64,000 nt of DNA from Polytrichum commune (GCA_950295325.1 OX485807.1:49258440-49322439); one strand, 5' to 3'; counted from the stretch's first letter, positions 1 to 12,423 are shown. The notes: generated from the letters alone by a model not told the origin. Made by a program: numbers and translations.

Positions 1-1462
1 ATGTCTAAAAAGGACAAATTAGAAAGAAAAAAGAATCAAGTTTGACCATTCTCTTGTTTTCTCTTGTCTTCGTTTTTTTTCTTCCCAAAAACATTTTCAT
101 TAAAACTTAATTATAATAACATTTCTTTGTCATGGGCCCCTGGCTTTTTCTACTAGAGCACCTCTTTTGTCTCTCCCACCGCAAACCCGTTGGACCATGT
201 CAATGGATAATGCATGCCTTGAAATATGTTTGTTGGGGACCTCTCACTCCATGGTCACTCTGACCATTTTTCCTTGGTGTAAATCGAAGTGGTCCCGGGA
301 CAAGTCCAATAGCGAATCATAGATTTTAAAATTCCTTGTGACGACTTCATGGTCCATGATGTAAATAACGTTTGAGAAAAAAACTAGGCTCTTTTAATAT
401 ATGTTTGAGCAAATGTTAACAGTTCTTGCAAAGGCCTAAATTAATGTCGAAGGGGTGGGCACATGGCATGCGCGGCCCTAGAAGGACCTGCACTAAAACA
501 GTAAAAAGTAAAAATATTGAACGCAACAGTTAAACCGTTTTTTTAAAAGTTTTATTTACCGCCGGGTAAAACGTAGACACTATGTTTATTGCGTTGGGGG
601 AAAATGCATTATATGTTTTGTTTGTATTCTGCAACTTGTGCAATGGCTTGCTTTGGTTGTAGCCATTTTTTTGTTGTGTTGTAGAGTTGCTCGCCTGGCT
701 ACCCTACCTCCCCAACGGGTAAAAACAGTTGCGAGGCAGCAAATCTGGGCCATGTGCTTAGCTGAAGAGGGTGCTAACTTATACCCACCACCCCAAAAGC
801 AACCCCTATGCATGCCTTCTAATCCCGTACCCTTAACCCATGTTATCTCTAGGGTTTTACGTATTTTCAAGGTTAGTTATAAAGTGAGATTTTGCAAGCT
901 TATACTAGGACTTCAACATATTTGGATTTATGCAAGAATTTTGGACAATTCCACCAGCAATATAATACACACTAGATTGCAAAACTACACAATGGTGGTT
1001 GGCAAACATGGAATACAACTATTTGAAGTTGTGTTTGTTTTTGTTGCCGTAGTTTGATGTTTTTGTACCCACAAGTGCACATCCCCTATTATTTTTGGAC
1101 AATTGGGTTTTCCAAGTAAGCTTACATGTCAAATGGCTTGATTTATGAAACATTTGTGAAGCAAATTTTTTCACACAAAGTCAAAAGATCACGTCTGTAT
1201 AGTTGGACCTTCTAGTACGGTATATAAGATCACGAGCTTCGTGTAAGCAATTTCAAAGCAAAAACTTGCAAAAACCTTCATAAACAAAAAATGACAATAT
1301 TATCATGGATATTTTGTAGATATGTTCATTTTATGAAGAATTCACACAATTCTTAAATGCATGAATAAATGTGATCCCATGTGTAGAGTGTCAACAACAA
1401 TCGTAAATGAAATTGAAAACATGTCATTTTAGTTCATCAAAGTTGAAGTTTTGTTTCTATCT
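1..1462. other. AT-rich gene-poor stretch
   Basis: No gene is recognised. A slightly GC-richer patch near 640-860 is open on both strands (plus 638-1057, 139 codons; minus 586-870). Neither product resembles a known family and the overlap suggests chance. The rest is AT-rich sequence with homopolymer runs. Confidence 0.5.
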
Positions 1463-1958
1463 CCCAGGGAGTGCACTGTTCAAGTACTGTATTTATACAC
1501 GTGGGTGCACAAAAGGGGTATTATTTAAAACAAGCATGTACAAAATGTACGTACAATAGACATATTGCTATTAAGCAAGAAGTAGATATACATGAGGCTA
1601 TAGAAAATTATATGTAAAGTACGCATTTACGCGTTTACGCGTTCAAGTCAGACCTGGACCAAGAATCATGTGTTTTTTCATCCACTAAGTAACGACTTTA
1701 TAACTAAAAATCCATGATTTGATATTATACATATAATAGGGCCATATTTTTGCATTTCCAAACATTTGTACACATGTTATATACAATTTCTGTATTTGTT
1801 TTTGGACCCTTGTGTACGTATGGAAATGTATTTTGAAGCAATGGGATTTGTAAGTATATTGCTTGATTTTAGCAAAAATAAAATGTATACAGGGGTATTT
1901 TAATAAGGGGCATGCACGCACGTGATGCTTGGTTTTAATGAATAGTGCACTCCCTGAG
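1463..1958. mobile_element. Non-autonomous hAT-like TIR element (MITE, 496 bp)
   Basis: The ends are inverted repeats: CCCAGGGAGTGCACTGTTCA on the left, matched on the right by the complement of CTCAGGGAGTGCACTATTCA. They are flanked by an exact 8-bp direct repeat TTCTATCT at 1455-1462 and 1959-1966. An 8-bp target-site duplication with short TIRs is the signature of hAT transposons. The interior is AT-rich with no transposase, so the element is non-autonomous. A 78-codon minus ORF inside (1685-1921) is judged spurious. Confidence 0.8.
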
Positions 1959-1966
1959 TTCTATCT

Positions 1967-3434
1967 TTGTTTATCATGCATACAAAATCATCTTGGGGAC
2001 ACACACCAAATTCACAAAAAACTAATATATTTAACATTTCTTATGAATTATTTATGTTTTCATCTATTGGACTGAAATCTTACATACTCCAATACTTTTC
2101 CTATGTTTTTTTTTTGTGAATAGAAAATAATAATAATAATAATAATAATCCCAACAACTCTTCTTTGGAGATAAACACCACATGAGGATTGTAAGTCAAC
2201 AATTTTCATGGATATAGCAATTTGGTTGGGAAAACCATTCACTATTTGTTAAGAGATTGACCAGGAGCTCAATGGACAACCACAACTAATATGGGAAACC
2301 CAAATTCACTGTTTAAATCATCCCTATATATGAAGTAAACCTTACACACTCCGAGCCTAATTTAGACATCCACGTCACGATTAGTGAGCTACCATATGGG
2401 ATGTTAACCCTTCCATTACAAACTTTTAGGGGAAAGGGTTGAAGACAAGATAAGGGCCGAGGCCAACCAATGAACAAGGAGAACCAACTATTAGTTACAA
2501 ATGAACCATTTAAGTTTGAGAAATAACCGCTTCAAGAAAATTACCCATCGTTTTAGAGGATTTTATAGAATAGACCTTGAATTGGTAAAGAAAGCCTAAA
2601 AGGTGTCAACATATAACCAATTTGACTAAGAAATGCTAGGAAATCAGATAATTATGCTTAAATATCTCCCTGGACATTGGGGCCAACAACATGCGACGCT
2701 CGGGCGACCCTTGAAAATAAATCTCAAACCCAATCAAAAATTGTTGTCCGTCCTACCCAACTTCGAAAAGAAGTTGCCCTTGCATTCTTAAAGGCCGTCC
2801 ACAAATTTACCCATATTGAGTTCAATACTAAATGTCTCTCCCTTCAGTAAGGAAGAGCCCACTCAACCTTTAGAGGACATAGGGTCTCAATATACGGCCA
2901 TATACACATGCCTCACAAAGTTCAAATTTCAAGTTTTTTCATATTTGTTCATAACATTATTCAACAACACTAGGTTGTTTTGTGGGACCGACGAACTTGA
3001 ATGTAAGATTCAAGAACTCATGCATGGAATAACACTATATTCATTAATCGGAAACTTTGGAAAGTCTCAAAATAAAATACGCCCATACTTTGGAATGCCA
3101 ATATTGTGAGCATACAGGACATTGGGAACATCGAGAACATGACGGTTTACAAATTCGCACGTGGAGAATATTCAAACTTCTAAAAATAGAAAGTCTTCAA
3201 ATCATAATCAAAACATGATCTACATGTGGAAAAAACAATCGAATCCCAAAAGCAAATGGTTTTATGTCATTATAAAGTTTAGGATGTGCATCCCATATAT
3301 AAAGGTCTTATGGAATTGGATGGCACATTCCAAATGTATGTATAAATTTGAATATTATAAATTTGAATATAATATTTGCAATAAAACCAAGTCTATAAAG
3401 TGCCCCTATGTTTTGTCATTAATTCCAACCTATG
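1967..3434. other. Gene-poor stretch with an AAT microsatellite
   Basis: There is a short (AAT)n microsatellite at about 2124-2149. Two open frames (2816-3109 and 3161-3493, plus) have no recognisable domain and sit in AT-rich sequence. The sequence abuts the 3' end of the DUF7869-type pseudogene. Confidence 0.4.
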
Positions 3435-6400
3435 TTATGTTTCCCCATCTCCATCTTCCGTTTCATATCCATTCTCGGCGTCATTTTTTATAGCTGCAAT
3501 ACGTGCCAAGTTGTCTTTGGCAAAATCTATATGTTTTTTGGGGGGATGATTATTGTTTCTGATTTGGAACCCTTGTGCAGCTTTCAAGCACAAAGTATGG
3601 TATCCGTGTTTATCCAGACCGGTCTGTACATTGAGTCCACCGTCCACTTGAACCTCTTTTTGGCGTCCCAACCTAAATAGGTGCGGAGTACGTTTTGGTC
3701 TTTGGTGCTAGAACGACAATATTCCATTTTAATTTGACGAAAGTTGAAACTAGTTCGAACAAAATTGGGTGAAGACAATGTTTTCACCAACCAAATTGGC
3801 TTGGGGTGCTCCTCATCTTTTGCTTGTACAAAGATCATATAACCTTCGTGGCAATCAACACCCACACGAAACGACGGTGTCGGTTGATTGCGTACAAAAC
3901 CAATGTAATGCTCGTCCATTGCAAACTCTTCACGGACGTCTTCATTGTCGAAGAACATGGTGTTGGACTCCACAACCATCAAACGACTGTGTGGCTAAAC
4001 TCTTTGTGTCAAAATCGTACAAGTGTCGCCACCAAGTATCATCAAGGCCGAGCGAATGCGATCCCAATACGCGATCAATGGTTCATAAGTATCCTTAACA
4101 CGTTTGGTGATGTCATCCTCATACAACTCTTTCCAATATTCAATGAATCCGGATATGAATTTGATGATTTCCGGCCCATTTTTCATTGGGTCGGGTTTGC
4201 AAGGCTTTGAATCCCCATCTGGGAGCAAACATTTTTCATCCTTGTTTAGACGCCACACGAATATACCATCTTCCGGACCCCAATTAAGAGATGTGCATTG
4301 AAATTTGAACTGCATGGCGGGGACACCATCATCCCTCATATAGAAGCGGAATTGTTGTGCTTTTGTATGTCCCACCAAACAGTCCACTCCCTTCAACATG
4401 TATGGCTTGATGAAGGCCTTGAAATTTGGCACTTCCTCAATCATGTGTAGGATCACGGGCACATTGTCCAAATCCATGTATGATTTCATGAGAAGTGGTA
4501 TGGTGGGAAAATCTTATTCATGCAATTACATATTCTAACGGCCGAATGACGCATCAATGTCGTCGTGTGTGTGCCTCACCATCAAGAAAGACATAAACAC
4601 CTCTTTTGCCACGAGCAATGACAAAAAACAAAACACTTATTGATATTTGTTGTCTTTAGTACAATTATTAAGTTGAATGTAGAGAGTTGGAGGCAATGAT
4701 TTTCCGGATGGTTCCGGCAATGACGATATACAAATATTTTCCCCTTAAAGTATTGTCTTATAAAGGGGTGTCGTTCCACAACCATCAAAAAGGGCATGAG
4801 AAGAGTGAACCGGTGGCTTCTTAAGATCGCGCAAGAATTTTGCAAATGAGCCGACCGTGTGATAAACATCACCAGGGTAAATATCCAAACCATAATGGGC
4901 ATATTTAACGTCCCCATAGCCGTGGGTGATCATACATGAGAAAAACAAACGATGGGTGAACAACAATAATATGAAATAAATACTATGCAGATAGATGAAG
5001 TTGTAGGTTTGGAAAACACACCCAACAAAATTGGAGAGCATTTCAACACACATTTGTGATTCTATACGAACCTGTGATAGTTACGGGCAATTTGAAGAGA
5101 CCATCTGTAGCCTTTATTTTGCATGCATAACAAGAGCATGCGGCCTTGGCATGGTCCATTTTATCATGGATAATAGTTAGAACCTCTGCATGCCTCATTA
5201 TGGATAGTGCACGATTCTTTTAGTAATTTTGATGGTACGCTTCCTAGTTGTTGACATGCTCAATGTATTTTCTTTGGTATCGAGTATGAGATTCGGTGCC
5301 TATAGGATGGGCGTCTCGAAGACCTTTGTATTTCTCACACGCCGTACACCTGACAAACTTGTCCCTGGGTGTCTTCAAAATGTATTCCACAAACTATTGG
5401 TTTTTAATTACACTCAACTTGGACAAATAAATGGGCCCACATCATGTTTTGCGACCCACTTCGTTGATGTCCGTTAAGATGTTCTTTCATTTTGTGCCTG
5501 TGGGCAACACCATTTGAATAATTTTCTTTTATGATGGCAATGTCCTCGTCTTGTGGGGCATTGCATCGGCCAAGGACACTATGATGGTGGAGAGTGTCGC
5601 GGAGGCTTGGAGTGTAGCCTCTCTAGGTTTCTTTATGCTTGAGTTGCCATGAAATCGATAGCGGTGACCTAACAAAAAATACTTCCAGAACCTATAAAAA
5701 GTAGCCTTGGAGACTACATGGATGATATACCACATTGTGCAACACACTTCCACATTCTCAAGGGTCACCACCTTATGGCCATGGGTATCGATGTGCAAAT
5801 TTGTGTGGACCTCAAGTTTTTTTGCTGACCTCATATGAAAATCCGTAAGCCACATTTCTTGACGAAGAGACCTAATTTTTTCACGCGGAGAAAAATGACA
5901 ACATTTCTTTGCACAACAGTCCTTTGTGGACACAAGACAAATAAAGTCGTCTCCCAGTATGTGATCCTATCTATGCCCACTTTCTCTGCGAGACACGCGA
6001 CTAGAATCGTATGTGCGCAGACTCGGGGGGGGGGGGGGTAGTCATTGGTTGGAGTAGCAATATACGTGCGAACAAATGATAGGGTATTTTAAAAACATGG
6101 GGGCTAAAAATTATAAATGGACTTAAGAGTAATATAGGGTATCAAAAATGACATTGGATATCTTTAAAGTACTATAGGGTATGGAATAATAGGTAATTTG
6201 GAATTATAAGTAATGCAAGCCATTTTTCTATTAACCCAAAGTAGAGATTTACATGATGATAGCATGTGAAAAAAAAGAAGAGAATTGAAAGTAATACCCC
6301 CCTATAAAATAGTGGTTGTTCGCACCTATATCCTTAAATTTTTAACACACTGCCCCCCCCCCCCCCGAGTGCGCATACCTTTGTGAGGACGTATTGTAGC

Positions 6401-6943
6401 CAACAAAGCTAATTGCGTTTGTTTATACCGCCGTTCATGATCTCACAAGCTTACTTCTTCATGGTGAACTTGACGAAGGGGCCATCGACACAAGGAAAAT
6501 CTCCACGTCAATGGGACCTCCAATGGAAGTAAAAAAATTCAAGATGCAAACGCCAACATCATCGAGACCAAGGGGGTTGGCATCAACACATTCATGGGGA
6601 TCGGAGTTTCAACAAATGTCATTTGCCACCGGGATACCAAGCTCATTAAGTAGAACAACATCAAGGCCCAACCATTGCTCCCTCCCGAAACTAGCACACA
6701 ATGGATGTCATCGTGGTCATCCCCGGAATGTTGAGATTGTTCGTGCACTTCCAAAGATTCATGGGAGGATGTATCCTTAGATACACCTAGCACGTTTGGC
6801 ACGTCAGTATTGTCCGCCAACGGGGAAGAAAGTTCACATTCACTATTAGAAGACGATGTATTTGTCAACAACTCAAATGCACTATTCCCATATCCATTGT
6901 CATCCCACCTAAACAAACCACCATAGAATAACCAACTCCACAA
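3435..6943 (-). pseudogene. Decayed DUF7869-type (transposase-like) gene
   Basis: Pieces of one protein occur in order on the minus strand and match the intact gene at 55.1-58.2 kb. The N-terminal part is at about 6520-6690 and contains WLGLDVVLLNELGIPVAND with an in-frame TGA soon after. A cysteine-rich block with TKDCCAKKCC is at 5529-5933. The block starting MITHGYGDVKYAHYGLDIYP is at 4745-4930. A fragment with HTHDDIDASFGR is near 4530-4640, where the intact copy's VGH has become VRH. C-terminal blocks follow at 3995-4489, 3584-3982 and 3435-3671, ending near FAKDNLARI. Frameshifts and stops separate the blocks, and a TIR element sits inside the gene at 6009-6378. The conserved segment around the acidic residues is the part known as DUF7869 in plants and algae. 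A DDE/RNase-H-like transposase role is inference. The identity as a dead copy is firm. Confidence 0.88.
6009..6378. mobile_element. MITE with poly-G/poly-C terminal inverted repeats
   Basis: The left end reads GTATGTGCGCAGACTCGGGG and continues as a run of more than 12 G. The right end is the complement of GTATGCGCACTCGGGG with a similar run. A second inverted block, GTGCGAACAA, lies about 50 bp inside each end. The core is AT-rich without coding capacity. The element interrupts the DUF7869-type pseudogene, so it inserted into a formerly continuous gene. The target-site duplication is not clear, so the superfamily is left open. Its interior composition resembles the hAT-like element at 24.6 kb. 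Confidence 0.7.
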
Positions 6944-7220
6944 CCGATGTCATGCATACAAGAGCGGACTCACTATATGTGTATACAAATGGCTCGAAAT
7001 TCATAAACAACTATTTAGGTACCATTGGAGGATCTCATACATAAACGCGACAAGTGTTCCAAAACAATACAATGTCATGTGCAAACAATCTTCATTATCA
7101 CATATCAATAGACATGGCCATGCCATTGTGATGTATATTATACTTAAAGGGCGTTGAAATGGTTTGTGCACTCCCAACGAAGGCGGTTGCACACCAACAG
7201 AGGACATGTTTTGACATATG

Positions 7221-8130
7221 TTTATGAACGCGCAGTCGTAAAACCCATTCCCTTTTATAATTAAATGTGCATGGGACAAAACACACGCAATTTTTAGGAG
7301 CATATTGTATGAATATATACATCGATGTCCATGAACATTACGTATTCCCATGGCAAATGGTAGAATAATATAATTGTAAGAAATATAAGTTGTTTATACA
7401 ATAGACAAGATTTATGTTGATCAAAGTCATGATAGAGAAAGAGTATGAGTTGGGATATACAAACGGTCGTTTGTATACATTCCCAAGTATGTTTGAGTTG
7501 GGTATATACATGAACGGGCGTTCGTATGTTCCCAGCCAAACTGTATATGTCAACTAAAACATGGACCGTCGCCATTGTGGTATTTAAGGCCGCCTGTTCA
7601 TAAAAGACATGCCATCCTATGTGTATTCCGGGCAAATGAATACAAGTGCGACATGCCCACGTCCATTCATAGATCCTTGCATAACATATATATGAACGTC
7701 CTTTCATATATATCTCTGCAATATGTTTTATGTCTATGCATAGATATATGTGAATGAAGGGATGCATGCTGGATGCGTAGACCATACTCCCATGAGGCAT
7801 TTACGAACGCACGTTCGCAAACTCTCGCCCATCATATGTGTGTTTGGAGCAAATGGATGCGTGTGTGACATACCCAAGTCCATTCCTAGATCCTTGCACG
7901 GCATATATACAAATTCATGTTCATATATATCTCTGCCATATTGTTTGTGTCTATATATGTGTGTGTGTGTGTGCGCGCGCACGCGTGCAGGGAGGCATGT
8001 TGAATGCGTCGACCATACTCTCGGGTGACATTTATGAACGCACGGTAGTAAATTCCCCACCATCCTCTGTGTCTGACCCATTCCTACAAATGCGGCCACT
8101 CTAGCTTTACAAACACGTGTTCGTAAAGCT
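7221..8130. repeat. Cluster of 20-28-bp palindromes with variable centres
   Basis: Perfect or near-perfect palindromes with a two-base centre recur. At 7456-7477 the arm TATACAAACG flanks GT and the match is perfect. At 7512-7523 GAACG flanks GG. At 7687-7712 arms of 12 bp flank TC with one mismatch. At 7800-7821 the arm TTTACGAACG flanks CA with one mismatch. At 8103-8130 the centre is CG. Degenerate members lie near 7221-7242 and 8031-8052. The shared core is GAACG-NN-CGTTC. Part of the spread is explained by a tandem repeat of about 216 bp in the same interval. Confidence 0.7.
7575..8052. repeat. Imperfect tandem repeat, unit about 216 bp
   Basis: The sequence around 7616-7720, which includes TAGATCCTTGCA and CATATATATCTCTGC, is repeated at 7832-7940 with substitutions. 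Each unit carries one of the palindromes described for 7221-8130. A TG/CG dinucleotide tract lies at about 7957-7985. The long open frames across this interval follow the repeat and show no protein family. Confidence 0.65.
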
Positions 8131-8671
8131 CCGGTATTTTTGGCAATATATGTGGTAGGTGCAGGTTGTCTTGTACCCCGTCTTGTACCTGGGAGAATAC
8201 AGTGGACGCACATGAAAATGGTTTGAGCGCATCCATCGGGTCTCTGGAGCGCACACTTGGCATTTGCCACAAAAAAGAGCTTTGCTGTGGGGGGGAGGGG
8301 GGGGGAAGAGCTTTAAGTACTCCTCTAGGGTGGTTCAAATTTCCTTGGATGCTATTTAAAAAGCGGATTCCCGCCGCCTACTTTGACCTAACAATATGCC
8401 ATTTTATTCATGTAGAACATAAATAATAATAATATATATATATATACACATTTACATATATATATATAAATAATGATATATAATCTAAATATGATGATGG
8501 TTAACATAGAATAAATGATTTGCGACCAAAGTGTAAAGTCCAAGTTTTTTGGCAAATGATACCTCTATGTTACTAAGGTCTAAGTGATATGTATACACAC
8601 ACACACACACAATGAGGTAAGAGTGGGTAAAAATCTATTTTGGAGGCCCCTAAAATAGTAGGTATCATATG
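8131..8671. other. Gene-free stretch with TA/CA microsatellites
   Basis: It contains a G-rich patch at about 8288-8306, (TA)n-rich sequence at about 8430-8470 and a short (CA)n at about 8593-8611. No gene is seen. Confidence 0.5.
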
Positions 8672-8714
8672 ATTCACATCAATCGGCAGCTTTGACACGG
8701 CAAGGGTCCAAAGT

Positions 8715-8888
8715 ATGGACATCGAGGACAGCCTTGCGCAGGACCGGCATACCTCCGTATTCATGGGGGATGTACACATGGAGATGGTCAACCTGGGTGG
8801 CAAAGACGACGACGCGGAGCACATTAAGTTGACCCAGGCATCTCAGGCGGAGCATGCGGATGACATCATGAACATGGAGTGTAGATAA
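8715..8888 (+). CDS. Short coding-like fragment of unknown function
   Basis: A frame without stops runs from about 8672 to the TAA at 8886-8888. The first ATG at 8715 gives 57 codons. The stretch is GC-richer than its surroundings and rich in Asp, Glu, Met and His. It begins MDIEDSLAQDRH and ends near HADDIMNMECR. It looks like an exon or gene fragment more than random AT-rich DNA, but no family is recognised and no splice sites were established. It could be a captured gene piece. Confidence 0.25.
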   Translation: MDIEDSLAQDRHTSVFMGDVHMEMVNLGGKDDDAEHIKLTQASQAEHADDIMNMECR

Positions 8889-11276
8889 CTTTTTGGTTTG
8901 GGTTCCAATCAAGAAAACCACATAGGGAAGACCAAATGGGTGTCAGACTTTTACATCTAGGGGTCATTATTAGGTTGATTGATAGATTACACGAGTTATA
9001 AAATGAAATTAGTATGACAACCCTAAGGTAAACATCTTCTTAGGTGATTTTTGAGTCCTCTTAGATTGGGGTTTAGGCATTCAAGGTCGCTCAGTGCAAT
9101 CCATGCAATTACTCAATCCCTCTTTTACAACTCACTCTTGACAGTATTATCCCCCCTTATTAGGGTTTTACAATACAGGGAGTCACAACTCAACCATAGC
9201 TTTTGAGTGGGCAATAGTCTCATACACCCAAGGCCAAGGCACCTTGTTTTAGTCCATAGTCTCTTCCTTAGGTATCCAGTGACTATAGGTCATACCATAA
9301 GTTAGCATCCACGCTCAAGATCACCCCATTTATACTCCTCAGACCTTTGCATCAATTAATCAAAGCTGGTAATTTTATATTCAATCTCTTTTCATTCCCT
9401 CTAAATTAACAAGTCGCTATTTCATTTAATACTTTTAAAATGAGTTGTTATAATTTGCAAAAGTCTAGTTACGAATGACGAAAACTAAGGACCAGAACTA
9501 AGCAAACTGTAACAAAGCGATCGAGTCCAAATCCCCAAGTCCATAGTCTAGTGAGTGTCGGCCATAGTCTAAGTGTCAACCATAGTCTCAGTAACCAGTC
9601 ACTAGTAACAGTAACCAGATCCAAGTGTCAAGTCTCATAGAGTGGGCCATAGTCTTAGTAACAGTCACAAGCAAGCGTCAAGTTCTCGTACCTAGCCCTT
9701 ACTCCCTTTATACTGGCTCTAAGGCCTTCTACCAAACGTTATGGGACAATGGCGCCTCCCTTCTTCTCCGCGATGCACCTCCTCCGACCAGGCTCCTCAA
9801 TCTTCCCGACCTTTCGCAGCCACCGCAGACTATGGCCCCAACATTGAAGATTATGGTCACCTCTTGAGATAGTTACTTAGACAATGGACCTCCTAAAATT
9901 GGGTCACGAGCTTTACTCCGACGCGCAATTCTCAATTTCATTGAGTTATCTCAAAGTACAACTTCACTATGCACACCGCACTCTTCACACAAGAGAGAGA
10001 GAGTTGGGTTCTTCTCTCAAAGAGGACGTTTCACCTACATCTCCCTTGGTGGTAAAATTACTCAATCTCTAGGGTATTGACAGAAAGATATCTCAACTAA
10101 CACAGTTTGCTCCCATCATGTCGAGTCTAAACATGTAATTAGCCGTGCTACTCTACTTCATTGCATAATTTATTGCACTATGAAGTTGTCCAGTTTACAC
10201 TCCTCCCCTCAAAGTTGCACATGTTGTTGTTTCGACAACTTGACATTGATTGAGCACCAAATACATATTTAATCCTTTCCCAGGTTAGATAAACTCATCA
10301 AGACGTTGAGATAAAATTATGAGAAAAAGAATTGTAAGATGTAGAAACGCGCGTCACACTTTTATATCATAATGGGATCTTGTTTACATTCTAAAGCTTG
10401 TACACAAAAATAAAATGCGTGTCAATTGACACGCACGATCTAGAATTTGACGTGTAGTGTGATTTGTGAAGAGAAAAACCACACGTCAACTGACACTTTA
10501 GATATTGAAAGGACACGTACTACTAGACATGTGACATTAGAAGAAAATATAAAGCTCAATTGACATTCATTTTTATTTTTGGAAACGTAGAGTGACACTT
10601 TGGATTTGAAGTTGAATGTCAAATGAAATTTGTCAAACATACACATTGGTAGCGATTAAGGTTAAATGGATGATTTTTCTGGCTAGCCCCCCCCCCCCCC
10701 CCAAGGCTATGAAATACCACACGATTAGTACAAGATAGTGAATGGGGAGAACCAACCGCTACAGATCGACCGGTCGAGTTTGAGAAATAACCGGTTGAAG
10801 TTCATCAAGACTTTTGGAAAAAATACTGATCTTTTTAGAGAGGAATGTATGGAACATACCTCAAACAAATAAAGATAAACCAAAATATCACAACATGTTG
10901 GACTTGGAAACACAAGGATTTTGACCGACTATGCCCAAAAATCTTCCCGGACATTGATACGAGATGGGTTAGCAGTTTCGAATTGAGGGTGTAACCACTT
11001 TCCTCATGAGCTCATATGAATATCGTATTTAATATGAAAATGGAATATTCGTGTGCTCGTTGAATGACCGTGATAGGTTCTCCCTTCCAATTATGCTAGC
11101 CATAGAATTTACAATGGTTATCATAGGATTTGAAAATGTGATCCAGTCAATTCAAAACACGTGTCATTTTGGTGTCCGTTCTTGGAACCACACCTAACCA
11201 AATATTAGGATGTTTTCAAAGAAAAATGTCTTTCTGTAATTATGAGACACATCATGAGGAGGTTATTATGCCCTTA
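8889..11276. other. Gene-free stretch
   Basis: No coding region is recognised. Repeated short phrases built on CCATAGTCT and AGTAACCAGT occur at about 9540-9660, suggesting degenerate tandem repeats. A 16-C homopolymer lies at 10687-10702. Several copies of GACACG-type words occur at about 10410-10620, including CGTGTCAATTGACACG, a short palindrome. Confidence 0.45.
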
Positions 11277-11671
11277 GGGCATCTGTAGTGGATCTAGGTA
11301 AAGCTCACTGCAAACCAAAACCTATCTTTTGACTGACCTAAAATTAGAAACTGAAATTACCATCATTAGAAGCACACCTAAATAAACGTGAGATATTTCT
11401 CAAGAAAAAAGAATTGTAAAAATTTGACGTAGGTGAAATCCCTCATTGAAAACACCACATTTTCAAAATTTAGAGGGAGTGCACCAAATCTTGCTTTAAA
11501 ATGGAAAGATCCTCCCACACTCCCTCCAAATTTTTGACATTTAGAGGGAGTGTGGGAGGATCTGTCCATTTTTAAGCAAGATTTGGTGCACTCCCTCTAA
11601 ATTTTGAGCAATTTTAAGCAAGATAGGTCTTGGTTTGCAGTGAGCTTTACCTAGTTGCATTGCTAATGCTC
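11277..11671. mobile_element. PIF/Harbinger-like MITE (395 bp)
   Basis: The ends are long inverted repeats. The left begins GGGCATCTGTAGTGG and shares CTAGGTAAAGCTCACTGCAA with the complement of the right end. The element is flanked by TTA on both sides (11274-11276 and 11672-11674), the 3-bp duplication typical of PIF/Harbinger and Tourist MITEs. A second, nested inverted repeat around GGGAGTGCACCAAATCTTG lies near 11475-11610, so the element can fold into a long hairpin. It has no coding capacity. Confidence 0.8.
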
Positions 11672-12032
11672 TTATATAAGATAGATGGTGCTAACAGCAT
11701 CGCTTCAGCATCGAGCATTTGTACTAATATTAGATGATTATTGTAAGCTATGGAGAGGGTATTATGACACACAAAAACAACATGTCCTTTGGGAGTTTGT
11801 ATTCAAAGGTTATAAAATGAGGGTTGGAAATTTCATTGGTAACTTCAATGACTCAAAACCAACATAGGGGCCTAACGTTAAGGTGGTGGACATTCTCATG
11901 ATTAGTTAAGATTTGGAAGGATTCATAAAAGCGGCAGGAGGCGATCATGTGATAATTTGAACAAAATAGGCCACTACTACTATTGTGACTATAGGGGAGC
12001 CACATTTGTTTAGAAACGCCAGTTTCAAAGAA

Positions 12033-12423
12033 GGAGTTTGTTAAGCCAAGGTAAAAGAATTTCAACTTTCACATCTACCTTACCTAACTTCGAGGAGTTT
12101 GGTTTCAAGGTTGGTCCTCTTATTTTGTGGTTAAAATTGTTCATTCTCAACTCCAAATGGAAACATAGGTTTTAAGCATTGCAAAACTGCCCTCTTGGAT
12201 TGGAGTAGAAAACAAACGGTTTCAACCCCCAAAAAAGGAGGGACCACCCTTGAAACCGGTTGGGGCGAACCAACCTGTACACTAGTCCTTAGAGGCAAGG
12301 GTTTAGACATCCAACAAGGAACGAGTGTATGGGTTGCTTCGCCCAAATCCCTTGAAACCCATCTCCTTGAAAGTGAGGCAAATGTGGAAGCCGAAATTCT
12401 TTTACCTTGGCTTACCAAACTCC
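12033..12423. repeat. Foldback-type inverted repeat
   Basis: The left arm, about 12033-12118, contains GTTAAGCCAAGGTAAAAGAA. It matches the complement of the right arm, about 12345-12423, with roughly four-fifths identity by eye. The loop carries a further short inverted pair around GGTTTCAA / TTGAAACC. The two opposite open frames here (12131-12418 minus, 12195-12431 plus) are mirror images produced by the fold. Part of the left flank (about 11910-11960) is echoed directly at about 12615-12665. The superfamily is not determined. Confidence 0.6.

Noticed and set aside
638-1057. 139-codon plus ORF near the left edge
   Set aside because: It overlaps an opposite-strand ORF, has no domain or splice support, and ends in low-complexity Val/Phe residues from a GTTTTTG run.
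7294-8270. Several overlapping 80-178-codon ORFs on both strands
   Set aside because: They follow the 216-bp tandem repeat and palindromes, and their products contain no recognisable family.
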